Source: Patagioenas fasciata
Taxonomy: Eukaryota > Chordata > Aves > Columbiformes > Columbidae
Length of the DNA: 64,000 nt
Direction: 5' to 3'
Assembly (NCBI RefSeq): GCF_037038585.1
Contig: NC_092520.1
Coordinates: 10,228,501 to 10,292,500, forward strand
This document shows positions 48,001 to 60,830 of this stretch, in pieces. The stretch's first letter is position 1, and each line of letters opens with the position of its first letter. The position numbers were made by a program, and so were the translations under genes. The notes under the pieces were generated by a model. The model was not told where the DNA came from, did not search any database, and was given only the letters and a program-made list of their open reading frames with translations.

Positions 48001-51000
48001 GATAGGAAGCAAGTCCCATCTGTTAATAGGCTACCAAGAAAAAAAGTACCTTGCAGAAATCATATATCTCCCTGAAATACTCTTGGATAGAAACTTAATT
48101 CATAAACTTTACTTATTACAGTTCTTCATGGTTTGGCACAGAATAAGCTTAGCATTTCATCTGAATTTATTTTTTTATTGGGGTGAAAAAAAATTAAAAT
48201 AAAAAAAACACAACACAAAACATTCAAAGAAAAAAATGTTTATTGGTATTGCTTACGGTTGCTGTGTTTGATTTGATAGTCAATTTAAATGCTATTGTTA
48301 TGATAGCTATGAGAACTACATCCCCAGTGTGATAGAACCATAATGAATCAAATCACAAGAAAGTAGGCTAATATTCACCAAACAAAAAAAAAAGCCTATA
48401 AAGGCAAAATTTTCTAGTTGCAAAGTTTTGTAACTGTGATGCCGAAAATAATTTAATTTGCAGAACTCCAGAAAGTTTGTGGTTTTTTTTTCCACTCCAG
48501 GAGATTTTTTTTCAGTACTTTGAAAGAACAGGCTTATTAAACTGAGGACTTCTCTTATAAAAGTTATTTTCTATCAAAATAAAATCTTGCACTTTTTTTC
48601 TAAAGTGAATATTTTAATGAAAAATTGTTGGTAATAAAGTTTCAACTAAAATATGTAGTAATTTCATTAATGATCAGTAAATTTATTTTTAAAAATTTTT
48701 TTTAAACACTCCAAATGAAGTTTCCTAGTTCTTGACTACTGAAACAGATTATAAAAACAAAAAAGCCATGTGCAACCTTGTAAAATTGTAAAATTCAGTT
48801 TCAAAAGTCAGCAACTCAAAAAACATCCTTGTAGACAATTTGTAAGAGTTTAGAATTAATCTGAAAAGTAACTTTCCTTCTGATATTAAATAGTCACTTG
48901 CTATAAGCATATAAATTGTTAGAAACGTTAGCACTGCATGAGACTGGGGATTCTGTTTTAAGAGCGCTATGAGAGATGGTCACCATTAGAGCTGCTACAT
49001 ACAGGGAACAGAGAACAATCTTAGAAGCTGTTTTTTAATTTTTTGCATCCAGATTCACCTCGGTCTGTCTCTGAGAACTTCCAGCCACATAAATCACTAT
49101 GAATGCCAGCATGTATCATCCCCAGACAGAACCACTGCGGCTGAAATAAAAGCCATAAATAAAATTTCTTCCTTAAAATTTATTTTTTGAGATCCATGAA
49201 TTGTAAGCAGTTTAAACTTTTGAAGTTTATACCCTCCAGGATAGGCCTGGATGGGAATTTGCAAAGCTTGAAAGATTTTCAGGCTCTTCATTCCTCAGTC
49301 AGTGAGAAAACATTTGGATTGTGTTTAGTAGACTCAGCTGTCCCTTAACACATCTATCATCTGACAGCTCATTTTCAAGGCAGAAGGGAGAAGAAGATGC
49401 CAGAATCTGCCTCTGGGGGCAGTGAGAAGGTGCAGGAATGAGAATTTAATATACTGTTTCTGGGAAAAAAAGGATCCAAGGTGAAGAATTCTCTTTCTTG
49501 AATGTAAGTTCCTTCCCTTGAGTAGACTCCCTCTATAGATCTCTCCCACTTTTGAAGAATGGGCATCCATTAAACCTGGACCCAAGGAAACATTTCACAT
49601 CTGTACAGGCATTTGAGGAACAATGGCACCCCTCTTTTCCCAAAAAGCTGGTATACCATCTTAATAAGGAGAGGTAGCATGAGAGAGGGAGATATTTGTT
49701 GGTCAAGGTTTTTTGCCTGGTTCTCAGCACATGACAGATGCTTGGATGTTTTCACCCCAGATCACCTTTACTGGGGACAGCAGAGGAAATTTCACCTTAC
49801 TGAAGATCTGAATCACCTTGTGTACATTCCTGTACCTCTCCCCTGGCTAATTAAGTTAGCTGATAGCAATTTAGCACTGGCCTTAGGTGAGATCAGTCTT
49901 ACTCTTGTCCATCATTGTGACAAAATGTCCAGATAAAAATCTATACAAATTAAGAATGAAATCATGATGTAAAACCATTACCACTTTATTTTGAAGAGAA
50001 ATAAGTCATTTTCTCTGACAGGTGTGACCAAAGATATTTAAACAAATATCCATCTTAGAGAACAGAAGGAGCTTTCTCTGGGATGCATCCTGAGCTCAAG
50101 ACGAGCATCATTATTTGAGAAATGTCTTCTATAAGAAAGACTCAGAAAATAGCAATGGTTTCAATGCGTTGGATCTATAGGCTGTCGCTGAGTGGATTCC
50201 TGGGACTGTGTTTTATGCTGATCAGTTAGAAACACCTTGGCAGCTTTCCTGTGGGTGTGACTTTCTGTACTTCTCAACTGAATTATTGTAGTTTGACAAA
50301 TTGCAGACCCTGTAGTACCTGCTGCTGTTTGTTGCTGCTGTTGTTCCCAGGGTGCTTCTTTGGCTCTATTGTTTTCAGCTGGGAGAGAGGAGTTAATGCT
50401 TGGTGGAGTATGAATCATTTAGTCTTCTGGCTACAAGAGTACAACCAGAATGAAATAACAAATTGTCACAGAGCTTCTGGCTGTCAGTAGATGAAATTGG
50501 CATATTAAGTTCAAAGTAGTGTAAAATAATGGGGGGGGAGATTATTATAAAACACTAATTACCTTTACCCAAGCCCTTGTACTGGGAGATCCCCCATGAC
50601 AAGAACTTATGGAGCAGCAAGAAGTAATTAGATTCCTGTCAGAGAAATTGCTGTATAAGTAATTAAGCTATCTATTTTTTTTATCATCACTATAACATCA
50701 GTTATATAGCTTACAGCAAAAAGGAAAAAAATATGTAAACCTTCTCAAGTTTCAGCTAAGAGATAACAGCTTCAGAAGCAGGTCTGTCTGTAGTATATTT
50801 TTTAAAGAAAAAGTCTAACTATATTCTTTACTGTCTGTATAAGACAATTTCAACTAACCAGTTATCGACAAAACCAGATGAACAACGTGCAGTTAGTGTT
50901 TTCATTTCTGGACATTCACTTCTATGCAGGAGTTTTTAAATGTCTATACAAATATCTGTGGTCAGAGCAAGCAATTAAATTACACATTTTAGTATATTAC

Positions 51001-54000
51001 TTTTGCTTAAACCCCTCAAAATCTGTACTAAGTGTACAGCTAACAACAAGCCCTACATTTTGTGACAGTCACTCTCCTCAAGATATTGGTGAGTTGACAA
51101 TACATTACAGTAAAATTGTCATCATGTCAGAAATGCTCAGGTAAAATCAGGGCTTAGGTGGTTAATATACACTGTTTGTTACTCAGACAACCTCCCGGTG
51201 ATGCACATTTGGCTATGAAAAGTAAACTGATTTAGCCATACCCTGAAACCTTTTAAACACACGCATAGTTTGGAAAACAGAAACATATTTAACTTACTTG
51301 TTTTAACTGCTAAGATACAAATAATAATTTTCCTTTCGGTATGTGTTGATAGAACTATATTAAAAATCATCTGAGCCAATCATGATTGAAAAGGGTCAGT
51401 ATCCAACATTAAAATTGATTTGTGCGTATCAGCACTTAGAGACAAAGAATGTTTAACAGTATACTAGTTAAATTGTATTAAATCACCATGTTTTATAAGT
51501 ATATGTTTTCCCAAGACAGAGATGACTTACTCATTATGATTCAGCCAGTCTCTGATTCCTTCACAAAGGAGTCAACACGAATGAAGGCTGAAGGATATGG
51601 CCCCTTAGTAAATATAGATTTTATTTTATTAACTTTGCCTTCCTAATTAAAATACTGTTAATTTAATCTGTTCTGTTATTACAATGTTTCTAATTAATAG
51701 TAAAAAGATCAACAGAATTCAGCTTGAGCCTTATTCCTTGAAATAGTACAAGGCATTTTTATCTGCTCCTCCTGAAAGCAGAATCTTCTTGCCAAGATTT
51801 ATTATGTCTTTTCAAGGCAGTAGTGAACTGAATTCCACCAGAATGAGGTTTAGCAAGCTTTGGTATTTCAGCCACGTTATCAGTTGCCTTCAGCCTTAAC
51901 CTCTGGAGACACAACAGCTTCACTAGAAACTATCAATTCAGCAATAGTGAGTGGAAAATGCGCTGCTGTGTGTGCTACTTTGTCATTTTAATAGAGTGAT
52001 AGAAAAATGAATTACACCACAAGTTTACAAATCAGAAATTTTCATTAGTCCACGTGAGATTCTTCCATAATCACTCAGCAGTGTTAGTGAAATGGGTTCC
52101 TTGGTATAAACCTCTTTTGCATGGGTAATGTTTTTATGTTCAGATCTTCAGAGTATTTTAAGTACTCTCAAATCGTCTCAGATGTGGAGTTAGATAAACC
52201 ATCTCTCCTCCTTTCTGTTTCCCACTCTCCTTCTCTAACTGAGAAATGGAGCACGTGTAACTATAGCCACAAAGCCAGGACAATTAAATGAATACAGTCC
52301 TAGTGATCAAGTATATTTTTACCTTTATCTGCCACACACTTTTCTCCTGTTTATCTACACACAGGACCTCTGTAAGATGTGAATAGAATTGATGGCAGAT
52401 TTGTTGAGAGAAGAGACTGTTCCTGGAGCACATGACCTGGAACAGATGCTCTTTATCAGGATATGGTAACATGGAGCTACAAACTCCTGGGTCTTCCCTT
52501 CTCACAAATACCATCTCTGTATCCAGACGTGTGTGGTTTGTGTGTGTGCAGTAAATCCCTGTTCCTAGGTGTAAAGCCCGGGATGAAGCAGATAAATCAC
52601 AAAAAGAATGAGAAAAAAAAGAAAGCATGGAAAACAACATACCCACACACTACAGAGAAAGATAATAGAAAAGAAACAAACCTTAACCACTAATCAGTAC
52701 CTTCCAGCAAACCTCTATTTGCTACAACATTAATTTTAAAGCAGCAGAAATAGGTTTGGAGATTTTTCGGACAAACATACACCAAGCATTTAATGGAGAT
52801 CATTTTAGGCTCACTTAACTTTGTTAAACAAAAGTCTATGGTTGTTCTAAAGATTAGAAAATCTCAAGGATAATACTAACTTTCATCCTGTTATGAATAC
52901 CTTTAAATCTTTCTAGCAATATATACTGGATCACAGGCTCAGTTTTAATGTTTTAAATAGTTGCCTTTTATCACGTAGCCTACTCAGAATGGTGGAATGA
53001 CAATGCTGAAATTTAAGATCTTTGTTTCTTTTCACTTCTTGAATTCATGTTTTTGAGAAAAAAGCATCTCATATTTCCTCAAGCTTAAATAGAAAATCTT
53101 TTAATTATTCCAATACTATTTTTAATCCATTTTCTTAGACTTGGAAGAGTCTCTTTCATCCTCCAAATAGCCTCACGTCACAAAATTCTCTGTGGGCATT
53201 GCCTATCACTCCCAGAAGACATATTTAAAGAGAATGATCCTAAGTGAGCCACCCGTAGACTTCTCACATTCTGAGTTTTAATAAGCTGTTTGATAGAGTA
53301 GAGCTTTAAAGTTAAAAATTAAAATCAGAAGCACATATTTCTTGTGGGAGAAGAGAGTTGCACCCACGAATGGACGCAATTTGCCAGCAATGCCACTGAC
53401 TTGATTTCATGCAGAAGTGCAAGTATGGGCTGTTGATAATATGGAGCTGGCTTTGAGTTTACATGTAACGGTTACTTGGGAAGACAAACGTCATCACTCT
53501 GAACATCCTACCTTCTTTCTTCTTCCTCCAAAATATGTACTGAGCATGACATTGTGTGATACGGGATATCCCTTTGGTCAGTTTAGATCAGCTGTCCTGG
53601 CCATGACCCCTTCTAGCTTCTTGTGCATTTGGCACAGTGTGAGAAGATGAACAGTCCTTGACTACTTGGCAACAACTAAAACATCAATGTGTTATTAATA
53701 TTATTCTCATATTAAATCCAAACCAGGGCACTGTACCAGCTATTGTGCAGAAAATTAAGTCTATCTGAGCTGAAACCAGGACAATCTCTTATTGACATAA
53801 ATTGAAGGTGTGCTCACTTGCTAATATGTGCACTAGGAATTTCTCTGACATTTGCTTGACACCGTGTCACACTCACACAGCATTCCTGCAAGGCCAAAAT
53901 GGAGGCATTCTTCCAAACATGCTTAGCCTTTTACTCCCTTCTCCTACTACCTCTATCCATGTCAGTGACTGTGAAACTGGACTGAAAGATGCAATATTTA

Positions 54001-54538
54001 TTAGAAACAGGTCAGATAGATTTTTAAAAATATAATAATAAATTAAAGAGAGAAATGATTAAGAAAATTAGGTTGATCTATTTGCTTTCAGTGTAGATAT
54101 TTGCCTCACTCACCTTCCTAAAATCCTCAAATATAGCTTGTGGGGTCCTAACTTATGTTAATCTTCTGTGGTTCCTACCACAGATAGAAAATGACGCTAC
54201 TATCAGTTATTACACAAAGTTCCTTGGCCAGCCACTCTTCTTCTGTCTGCAGCAGGACACAGCTGAGGGCTGCTATGGCTCACCTTGAGGGTCTCTGAGC
54301 TAAAAGGCTGCCAGTTAAATGAAGACCACAAAGATCCTTTCCAATACAAAGTTATTCTTCACCCTCTAGTCTGCTTTACCTCTAAGGACACTGTTTGGAC
54401 ATTGGAGAGAAGACAGCTTTTCACTTCCCTGATCTATTTTACAGCTCTAGAAAAGCAAACCTTTGTTCTACTGTTAAGTTCTTTGTCTTTTAGGTGGCAA
54501 TGAAGATTCTGACTTAATGCTACTAATTACAGTGCATT
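45019..54538. other. Intron sequence, transposon-poor
   Basis: Nine and a half kilobases with no recognised transposon. It contains a T run at 47246-47260, a G run at about 50531-50538, an acceptor-like site before an open segment at 45386-45569, and the exon-like segment at 50161-50374. No gene is recognised. Confidence 0.5.
50161..50374 (-). other. Exon-like open segment, unrecognised
   Basis: On the minus strand, ACTCCTCTCTCCCAG precedes an open frame beginning ENNRAKEAPWEQQQQQTAAG, continuing SAICQTTIIQLRSTESHTHR and ending at a TGA at 50164-50166. It is polar and rich in Q, T and S, with a small CAG/CAA cluster. It could be a terminal exon of an unknown transcript. Low-complexity composition and the lack of a recognised family make chance equally likely. 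Confidence 0.15.
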
Positions 54539-54577
54539 CGAGGTCCCTTCCAATCCCCAACATTCTGTGATTCTGTA
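54539..54577 (+). mobile_element. CR1 LINE 3'-terminal fragment
   Basis: GAGGTCCCTTCCAATCCCCA followed by ACATTCTGTGATTCTG is the last 39 bp or so of a CR1 3' UTR and tail. Its nearest relative in the window is the end of the 35.6-kb copy. Confidence 0.8.
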
Positions 54578-57500
54578 TAATATGGTTGCTGCTTCCTTGG
54601 GTTACTCATTGATCCCTGAACAAGAGAACTGAGAGATAAATAAATGAGTGACAGTTGTGTCAGAGGAAACAGCATTCAGGTGAGTCTGTAACAGGCTCTT
54701 ATTTACTATGGACTGAAGCTAAAGGGAGCAGCCTGGGCTTGTATGATTGCACCCTGAAAGTATTATTTCATCTGCTTATTTTTTCTCTGGAGAAGAGACC
54801 TGCACACTTATATTAAATTTAGCTTCCACAATTTTGTCAAAGGTTATCCATTTAGAACTATTCTAGAGAGAAGAAATTTGGCTGATTAATTTTTCCCTGA
54901 AGCAGCAAAAATAACCAAAAACTATTTTAGAGTATATTTCAGGTCTGTAAAATATCATATTCTCATTTATTTCACAAGAACTCTGCCAGTCGGACTTGTA
55001 CATACACAGAAAAAGGCATGTTAACCCATACCATGAAGCATACTTTCAGGAGGGAAATTATTACATCCTTTGCAGTGAGATCTTTCTTCATCCAACAGAC
55101 ACTTCTACAAGTCTCATGAAAGATCTCTTTTTAAATTATTGAAAAGGACTCATTTCCCTTAGATCATCTGTCTTGCTTTAATTTTCCTTCAGCAATAGTT
55201 GCCTTTTTTTGGTTTCTTCATATATTGCTGAGTTTTCTATCAGCTAAATTACTCTGGGGAGTTCCTGAAACTAATGGTCCTCCAGATTTTATTGTCCCTA
55301 CTTATCCTCATCTCTGCTACTTACCTTCTATTTCGCCTCTTCTGCTGCAACATCTGTGAGACTCAGAATCGATAACAATTTCCTCCAATTTATCTCCTCA
55401 GAAGCTAAGCAGGTATCTCTTATTAGAAGAGGTGATTTATAAAAGTTAGAGAATAAATGTGCTGTTCTGGGAAGAATGGGCGCTGTTTCACTGGGCCTTC
55501 TGCTCTCTTGCAGAGCCTCACTTGAACTACTTGTGATCATCACAGTGGTAGATCTGGTGTCCTTCCCTCTTCCACTTTCAGTTGAACATACTTTGCCAAT
55601 GGTGGCATGCTCAAGAGAGTTCCCTTTATCACAAGACATGGCCTTTTGCATAGCACAGAACAGAGTGAATTCTGAAAATGCAGTGTGTGATTCTTAATCC
55701 TTTCAAGGACATTTAAGGACATAGTCGTCAAATTCTGATTGCACTTCAAGTAAGCACAGAAATTCTGGGCTGCTCTTTGGTTCTAGATTTCCCTACCCTT
55801 TTCTCCAGGTATTGTAACCAAGACATAGTTTTATATTATTTCTGTAAATCCTTGACTAAATAAATGTCTAAGAACCATGCAGAGATTAAATCAGACTGAT
55901 AAATTTCAGCCATTTTTCTCCAACTGGACAGCTGAGAATCAGAATCAGTTCTAAAGCCTAAGGAAACACTTCCATTTCTGATATATTTTTTTTCCTAGTT
56001 GCGTTCAATTTTGTCATTTTATACAAATGAAGTCCAGATAATATTAATCAACTTCTCTTTAATCAAACAAGGTAGTTAATACCAGAGTAAATCTGACACA
56101 CAACATGCACACAACATGAGAACATGAAGCACATGGAAGTCTCAGTAATTCCTTGCAGATCAATACTGTCTCTGGAGAAACTGAGCAAGCCATTTCATCT
56201 CTATATGTCTCTCCTGTCTCTGCTCCCTTCTCCTCTCCTTAAGGTAGGAGAAGCTTTAATCTCTTGCATGTTGAGTCACAAATCCTTTGCAAAGTTTCTG
56301 GCTTTTGCTCTGCAGGTTTGTACAATAACTACTTTTATATTATTAAATAAAACAAACCAGGGGCAGTTCTCTTGTCTGGAAGTAAAGAGGCATGCAAGAC
56401 CTGTATTCATGTATGTTGACATTCTTCTGCCACGAAACAGAATATCTTGGTACAATTCTTGACAGAGCTGTCACCAACACCATGCCCAAGTCCCATCCCC
56501 AAAGAATTAGTTGCTAAAGAATAAAACAACGCCACCAATTTTAAAAAAAAAAAAAAAATTCAGTCAATTTCAGTTATGGCTAATCATTTCATTGTATTAT
56601 AAAAATCATTTGACCTGGTATTAAAATATATATTTATTCTGAGGGATATTTTGGAATCATTGTAGATGAAAGGCATCAGATAAAATTATCACTAGAGGGA
56701 ATTATCACAGAGCTTTTATCCAGAGAAGCACAATGAAGGTGTACATACCGCATGATACCACATGAAAGAAAATTTCAGCTATTTGGGCTGATTATTATGT
56801 AAAATGCGGAACAACTGAAAATCACCTACAACCTAATTGTTTTTATGTACAAAATTAATACTCCCTATCTCTTTCTGAATGTGTTCCAAATTTATTCTGT
56901 TATGTGAATGTGTTATTTATTCTCTAATAAATATCATCGTTAAGGATATCTCCTGATATATGACCTGTGGATGACAGAAGCAATAAGGACAAACAGATGA
57001 AGACTGGTGTCCATATCTTGATTAAGTTAGTTAAGGTTAGGTTAAAATAACCCTTTTTCATACTTGAAAGCACACTCACCTTTTTATTTGAGGTTAAGTC
57101 CAATTCCTCAAGGTGCATGAGGTAAATATTTGCTGAGCATTTAAAATGTTTTCCATGGATCCAAAAGCTCTGGAATGCTACAATCACTAATGACTTGCCA
57201 TCTTTCATCTCTGTTACAGACAGGCAATGCAATTTCAGGAGCTGCATAGTACGTTAAGAGTGGAATGTTTATTGAAGGATATCTTTTCTCTTCCCCTTGG
57301 GGCTCTAGAGGTGATTTATTTGATATTCACTCTCCTTGGCCATTCAATTTTCTGTTTAGCTGAGCGTAAAACAGGTGCTATGAAGAATCCATAGCTTCCA
57401 AAAGTCTCAGTATTTTTGCAGTGCTTCACATTGGAAATATTAGGAGTAAACTCAAATTAGAAAAGCAACACAAAATTTAAGAGAAAATGGAAATGTTGAT

Positions 57501-60500
57501 CACTTGTTGTTTTCCATAAAGATGTTGTGTGGGTTTGGGACGTTGGTGCTTTCTGTGCATTTGGAAATAAAATAGTTCCCCACTTTACAGAACAAGGGGG
57601 AAACAGAAAGCATTTATAGGGTAACAAATAAGTAAACATTTCTAGATTAATTTTTCCATGTGAGCATTCTAGTGACAGGCACTCTCTTTACACTTGGAGT
57701 ATCCTTTTATAACCTTCTCAGTTGAATGGGCAGCCCAGAGCAACTCCAGGATCAAAGCATGACTGGAAGTATAAGTCTTATCCTAGTCCATTTTCCTTCA
57801 TAGCTTCACAAAATAAATTAGTTGCATGAACCTTCTTTTATTTCAGAGGTAGCTCTTTCCCCTTTGAGTGCTCTGAAGAATCTGTTCTTTTCAAAATCTT
57901 GCTAAATGCCTTTTCCACTCTATATAAATGATGTACAAAAAAAGTCCCCAACATAATCTGCTTGTAAGATTGGGTTTTGTCCTCTTGTGACATCCGTCCC
58001 AGGTCAGTGCCTTAGGCTGTTCTCCCTAGAATCAACCAACACGCCTATCTTTGAACTAAAGCTTAAATATTCATAGCCAACAGAGACAAAGACTTGAAAC
58101 CAAGAGAGCACATGGCATATCAAGGTTCTGGAAAGCAGAGCTTTAAAGCCCTGCAGGAGCTCAGACCATCCATGGACAATGACATTATTGACTTGCATCC
58201 TATCTATGTGAAGAAGCCTTCCTGTGAGTTTCATGCTTTTTCTTTTGCTTTCTTCTTTCCCCTCTGCTGTGAAGCCTAGAGATTATCTCACAGCAGAACA
58301 TTTTTCTGGAATATAACCTCTCCACAACATCCCACACTCTGCACATGAGTCTTGCTGCACTGCAGAGACATAAAACCGTCCTCTCTCCTGTCTAGGCATG
58401 ACTCAGTGCCAAACAAATCCTCAGTAGGCAAAACTAGGTGTTTCATTTCCAGCTTATAGATGGTTTTAATATCAAATCTGACACAAATCTATTGAAGGGA
58501 GGTGGGAGGCCCTTAGATCCTTGGGATCTCTGAAGTGCAGAGCCAGATGTAGATAGACTACATCACTCCAGCTGTCCTCAACTGTCTTGTACAGAGCATA
58601 AGAATGCTCTGGTTAGGTTGCAATTAGTTTACATCTGTCCCCAGTAGGTACTGGCTGAGTAGGCTATGTCTGAGTAGCCACTTCTCAACCATTACCTTGA
58701 AACCTCTGTTGATAAATAGAAAGGATAGAAAAAAAAATTTGCTACACTTCTCTTTTTATTTCTCTGTAAACACTTGCAGTTCATGCTACATTTTTCACAA
58801 ATAAGTTGTATACTCCTCAAACAGGCATGAATACACATAAATTGGTCTGGTAGAGTTAAGGATTTTTGTTATAACTTCAAACAGTTTACAGTTTAAACTT
58901 ATGAGAAAAGTTTTCCCTTTCAATTTACTGAATGGAAGTCATACACTGAATAACAACTTTCTTATAATTGGGCAAGACAACTCCCACTGCAGCTAGAAAC
59001 AGGTATTTTTCACTGAAAAAAAGCAAAGTCAGGTCTCTCTAGACCTTGTTTTTTTTGAAGAGCTAAGCTGCATTGCTCCATTCTTATTCACAATCACCAG
59101 TTCCTGAAGTCCTTATTTGTAAAAACATGTCATAGAGCTAAATTTATCACTGCTGTGCGTAAACAAATCCCATACAAAACTAAGTATGGTTTGGATTCTG
59201 GAGGAGTTAAGGGCTAACATGTCTTTTGGAAATTATGCTTATGTTCTTCTAAATTTGGGTGTTGCTGCAGAGAATTTACAACTTCTTGTGTTTAGGATAA
59301 AAGAAGATAGCAAATGTCATGTGGCACCACATTCAGCTAGATATGGTGAATGTGACATTTGCTCCATTTTATTGTAAAGGGCTGGCAAGTAGGCTTTTCC
59401 ACCAAAGCTAGTCATCAAGAAAGTCTTTGTACAAGCCCTTTTCTAGAACATGATTTCTCTGAGCTACTTTAAATGTCCACATTACGTGCAAGTGACCTAA
59501 GAAGGTCCTGTTCTCCTCCATTAACTATAGAGGGAACTGTGATGATTGACCCACGTATAAGTATTTAAATTCTAGACATTTAAACATGTTTAGATAAATC
59601 TCATCCTGAGGGCAGTGGTCACTTTGGGTGGCAGTCCAGAAAATGATCAAGATAATCCATGGAAGAGCTTATAATATATTTGAAAGGAAGAGTAGGCACA
59701 TTTGCCATAATACAGAGAAAATGACTAATGGGCTCACATGTTACTGTACACTTCATGCTTGGGACAGCATCAGATCATCCAGCTCTGGAAAGGCAGGAGG
59801 CCACATCAGCTGACTCCTGGTATGCACCATTTTGTGGTCAAGATGCCATTTTTCTCATTCAGTGCCCGCTGGATGAATATGTGACAAATATAAAAATCCC
59901 AGCAGGTTTACATCAGTGTCTTTTACTTCTCTTCTTCCTAGCCCAGGGTCTTCTCCTGCTTGGTGAACACATCTGAGTGAGCTTTTCATTCCCCCTTTGG
60001 TAGTTAGGGAAGGAACTACTGATATCACTGAGATCCTCATAAGAGAAAGGAGTGCCTATACATTGCCTTGGGGACAGTAGGCACAGGTCAGCACAATAGC
60101 TCAGGAAAGAAAGGTGATGGTAAACCAACTGTTTTGGGAAGATCTATTTCATGTCCATCCAGAGGCCACATCAGTGACTCTCAACACAGTGTTACCCGAA
60201 TGAGGCATAGTTCAGGTTATATGTGTACATGGCACATTTAAAACTGCAGTGAACAAAATGGATTATACAAATCAAACGTTTTTGTGTCAGCCTTCCCTTA
60301 CAACGTTATTAAGAGTCGCCAGCAGACTTGTGGCTACCCGGCATGTCATGAGAATGATATGTGTTTTTGTAGAGTATGTACCACTATGACATGGCTGACG
60401 TTAGTTTCTGTCTTTTACATATGCCCATGTATAGGAGAGACCACGAGTATGTGTTTTACACATGTTTGACTGGACTGTCCTATTTTTTTTTTACTCTAAC

Positions 60501-60533
60501 CAGTAAAAAGGATGACTATAATTGCATGGTATT
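54578..60533. other. Intron sequence immediately downstream of the GRM5 exon, transposon-poor
   Basis: No transposon recognised. It contains a 16-A run at about 56542-56557 and the exon-like segment at 57080-57210. A 107-codon minus frame at 55328-55651 stops just before a GTAAGTAG donor-like site and is not credible as coding. Confidence 0.5.
57080..57210 (-). other. Exon-like open segment, unrecognised
   Basis: On the minus strand, TTGCCTGTCTGTAACAG precedes a 131-bp segment encoding MKDGKSLVIVAFQSFWIHGK and then CSANIYLMHLEELDLTSNKK. It ends at a strong donor (AAAAAG before GTGAGTGTG). The open frame extends upstream of the acceptor as well (to 57247). I do not recognise the family, and GRM5 has no such sequence. 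Its position 3.3 kb downstream of a GRM5 exon on the same strand means an alternative or cryptic GRM5 exon is also possible. Confidence 0.2.

Positions 60534-60830
<297 letters not shown>

Noticed and set aside
55328..55651. 107-codon minus-strand frame ending near GTAAGTAG
   Set aside because: The stop codon precedes the donor-like site, so the frame cannot run into it.
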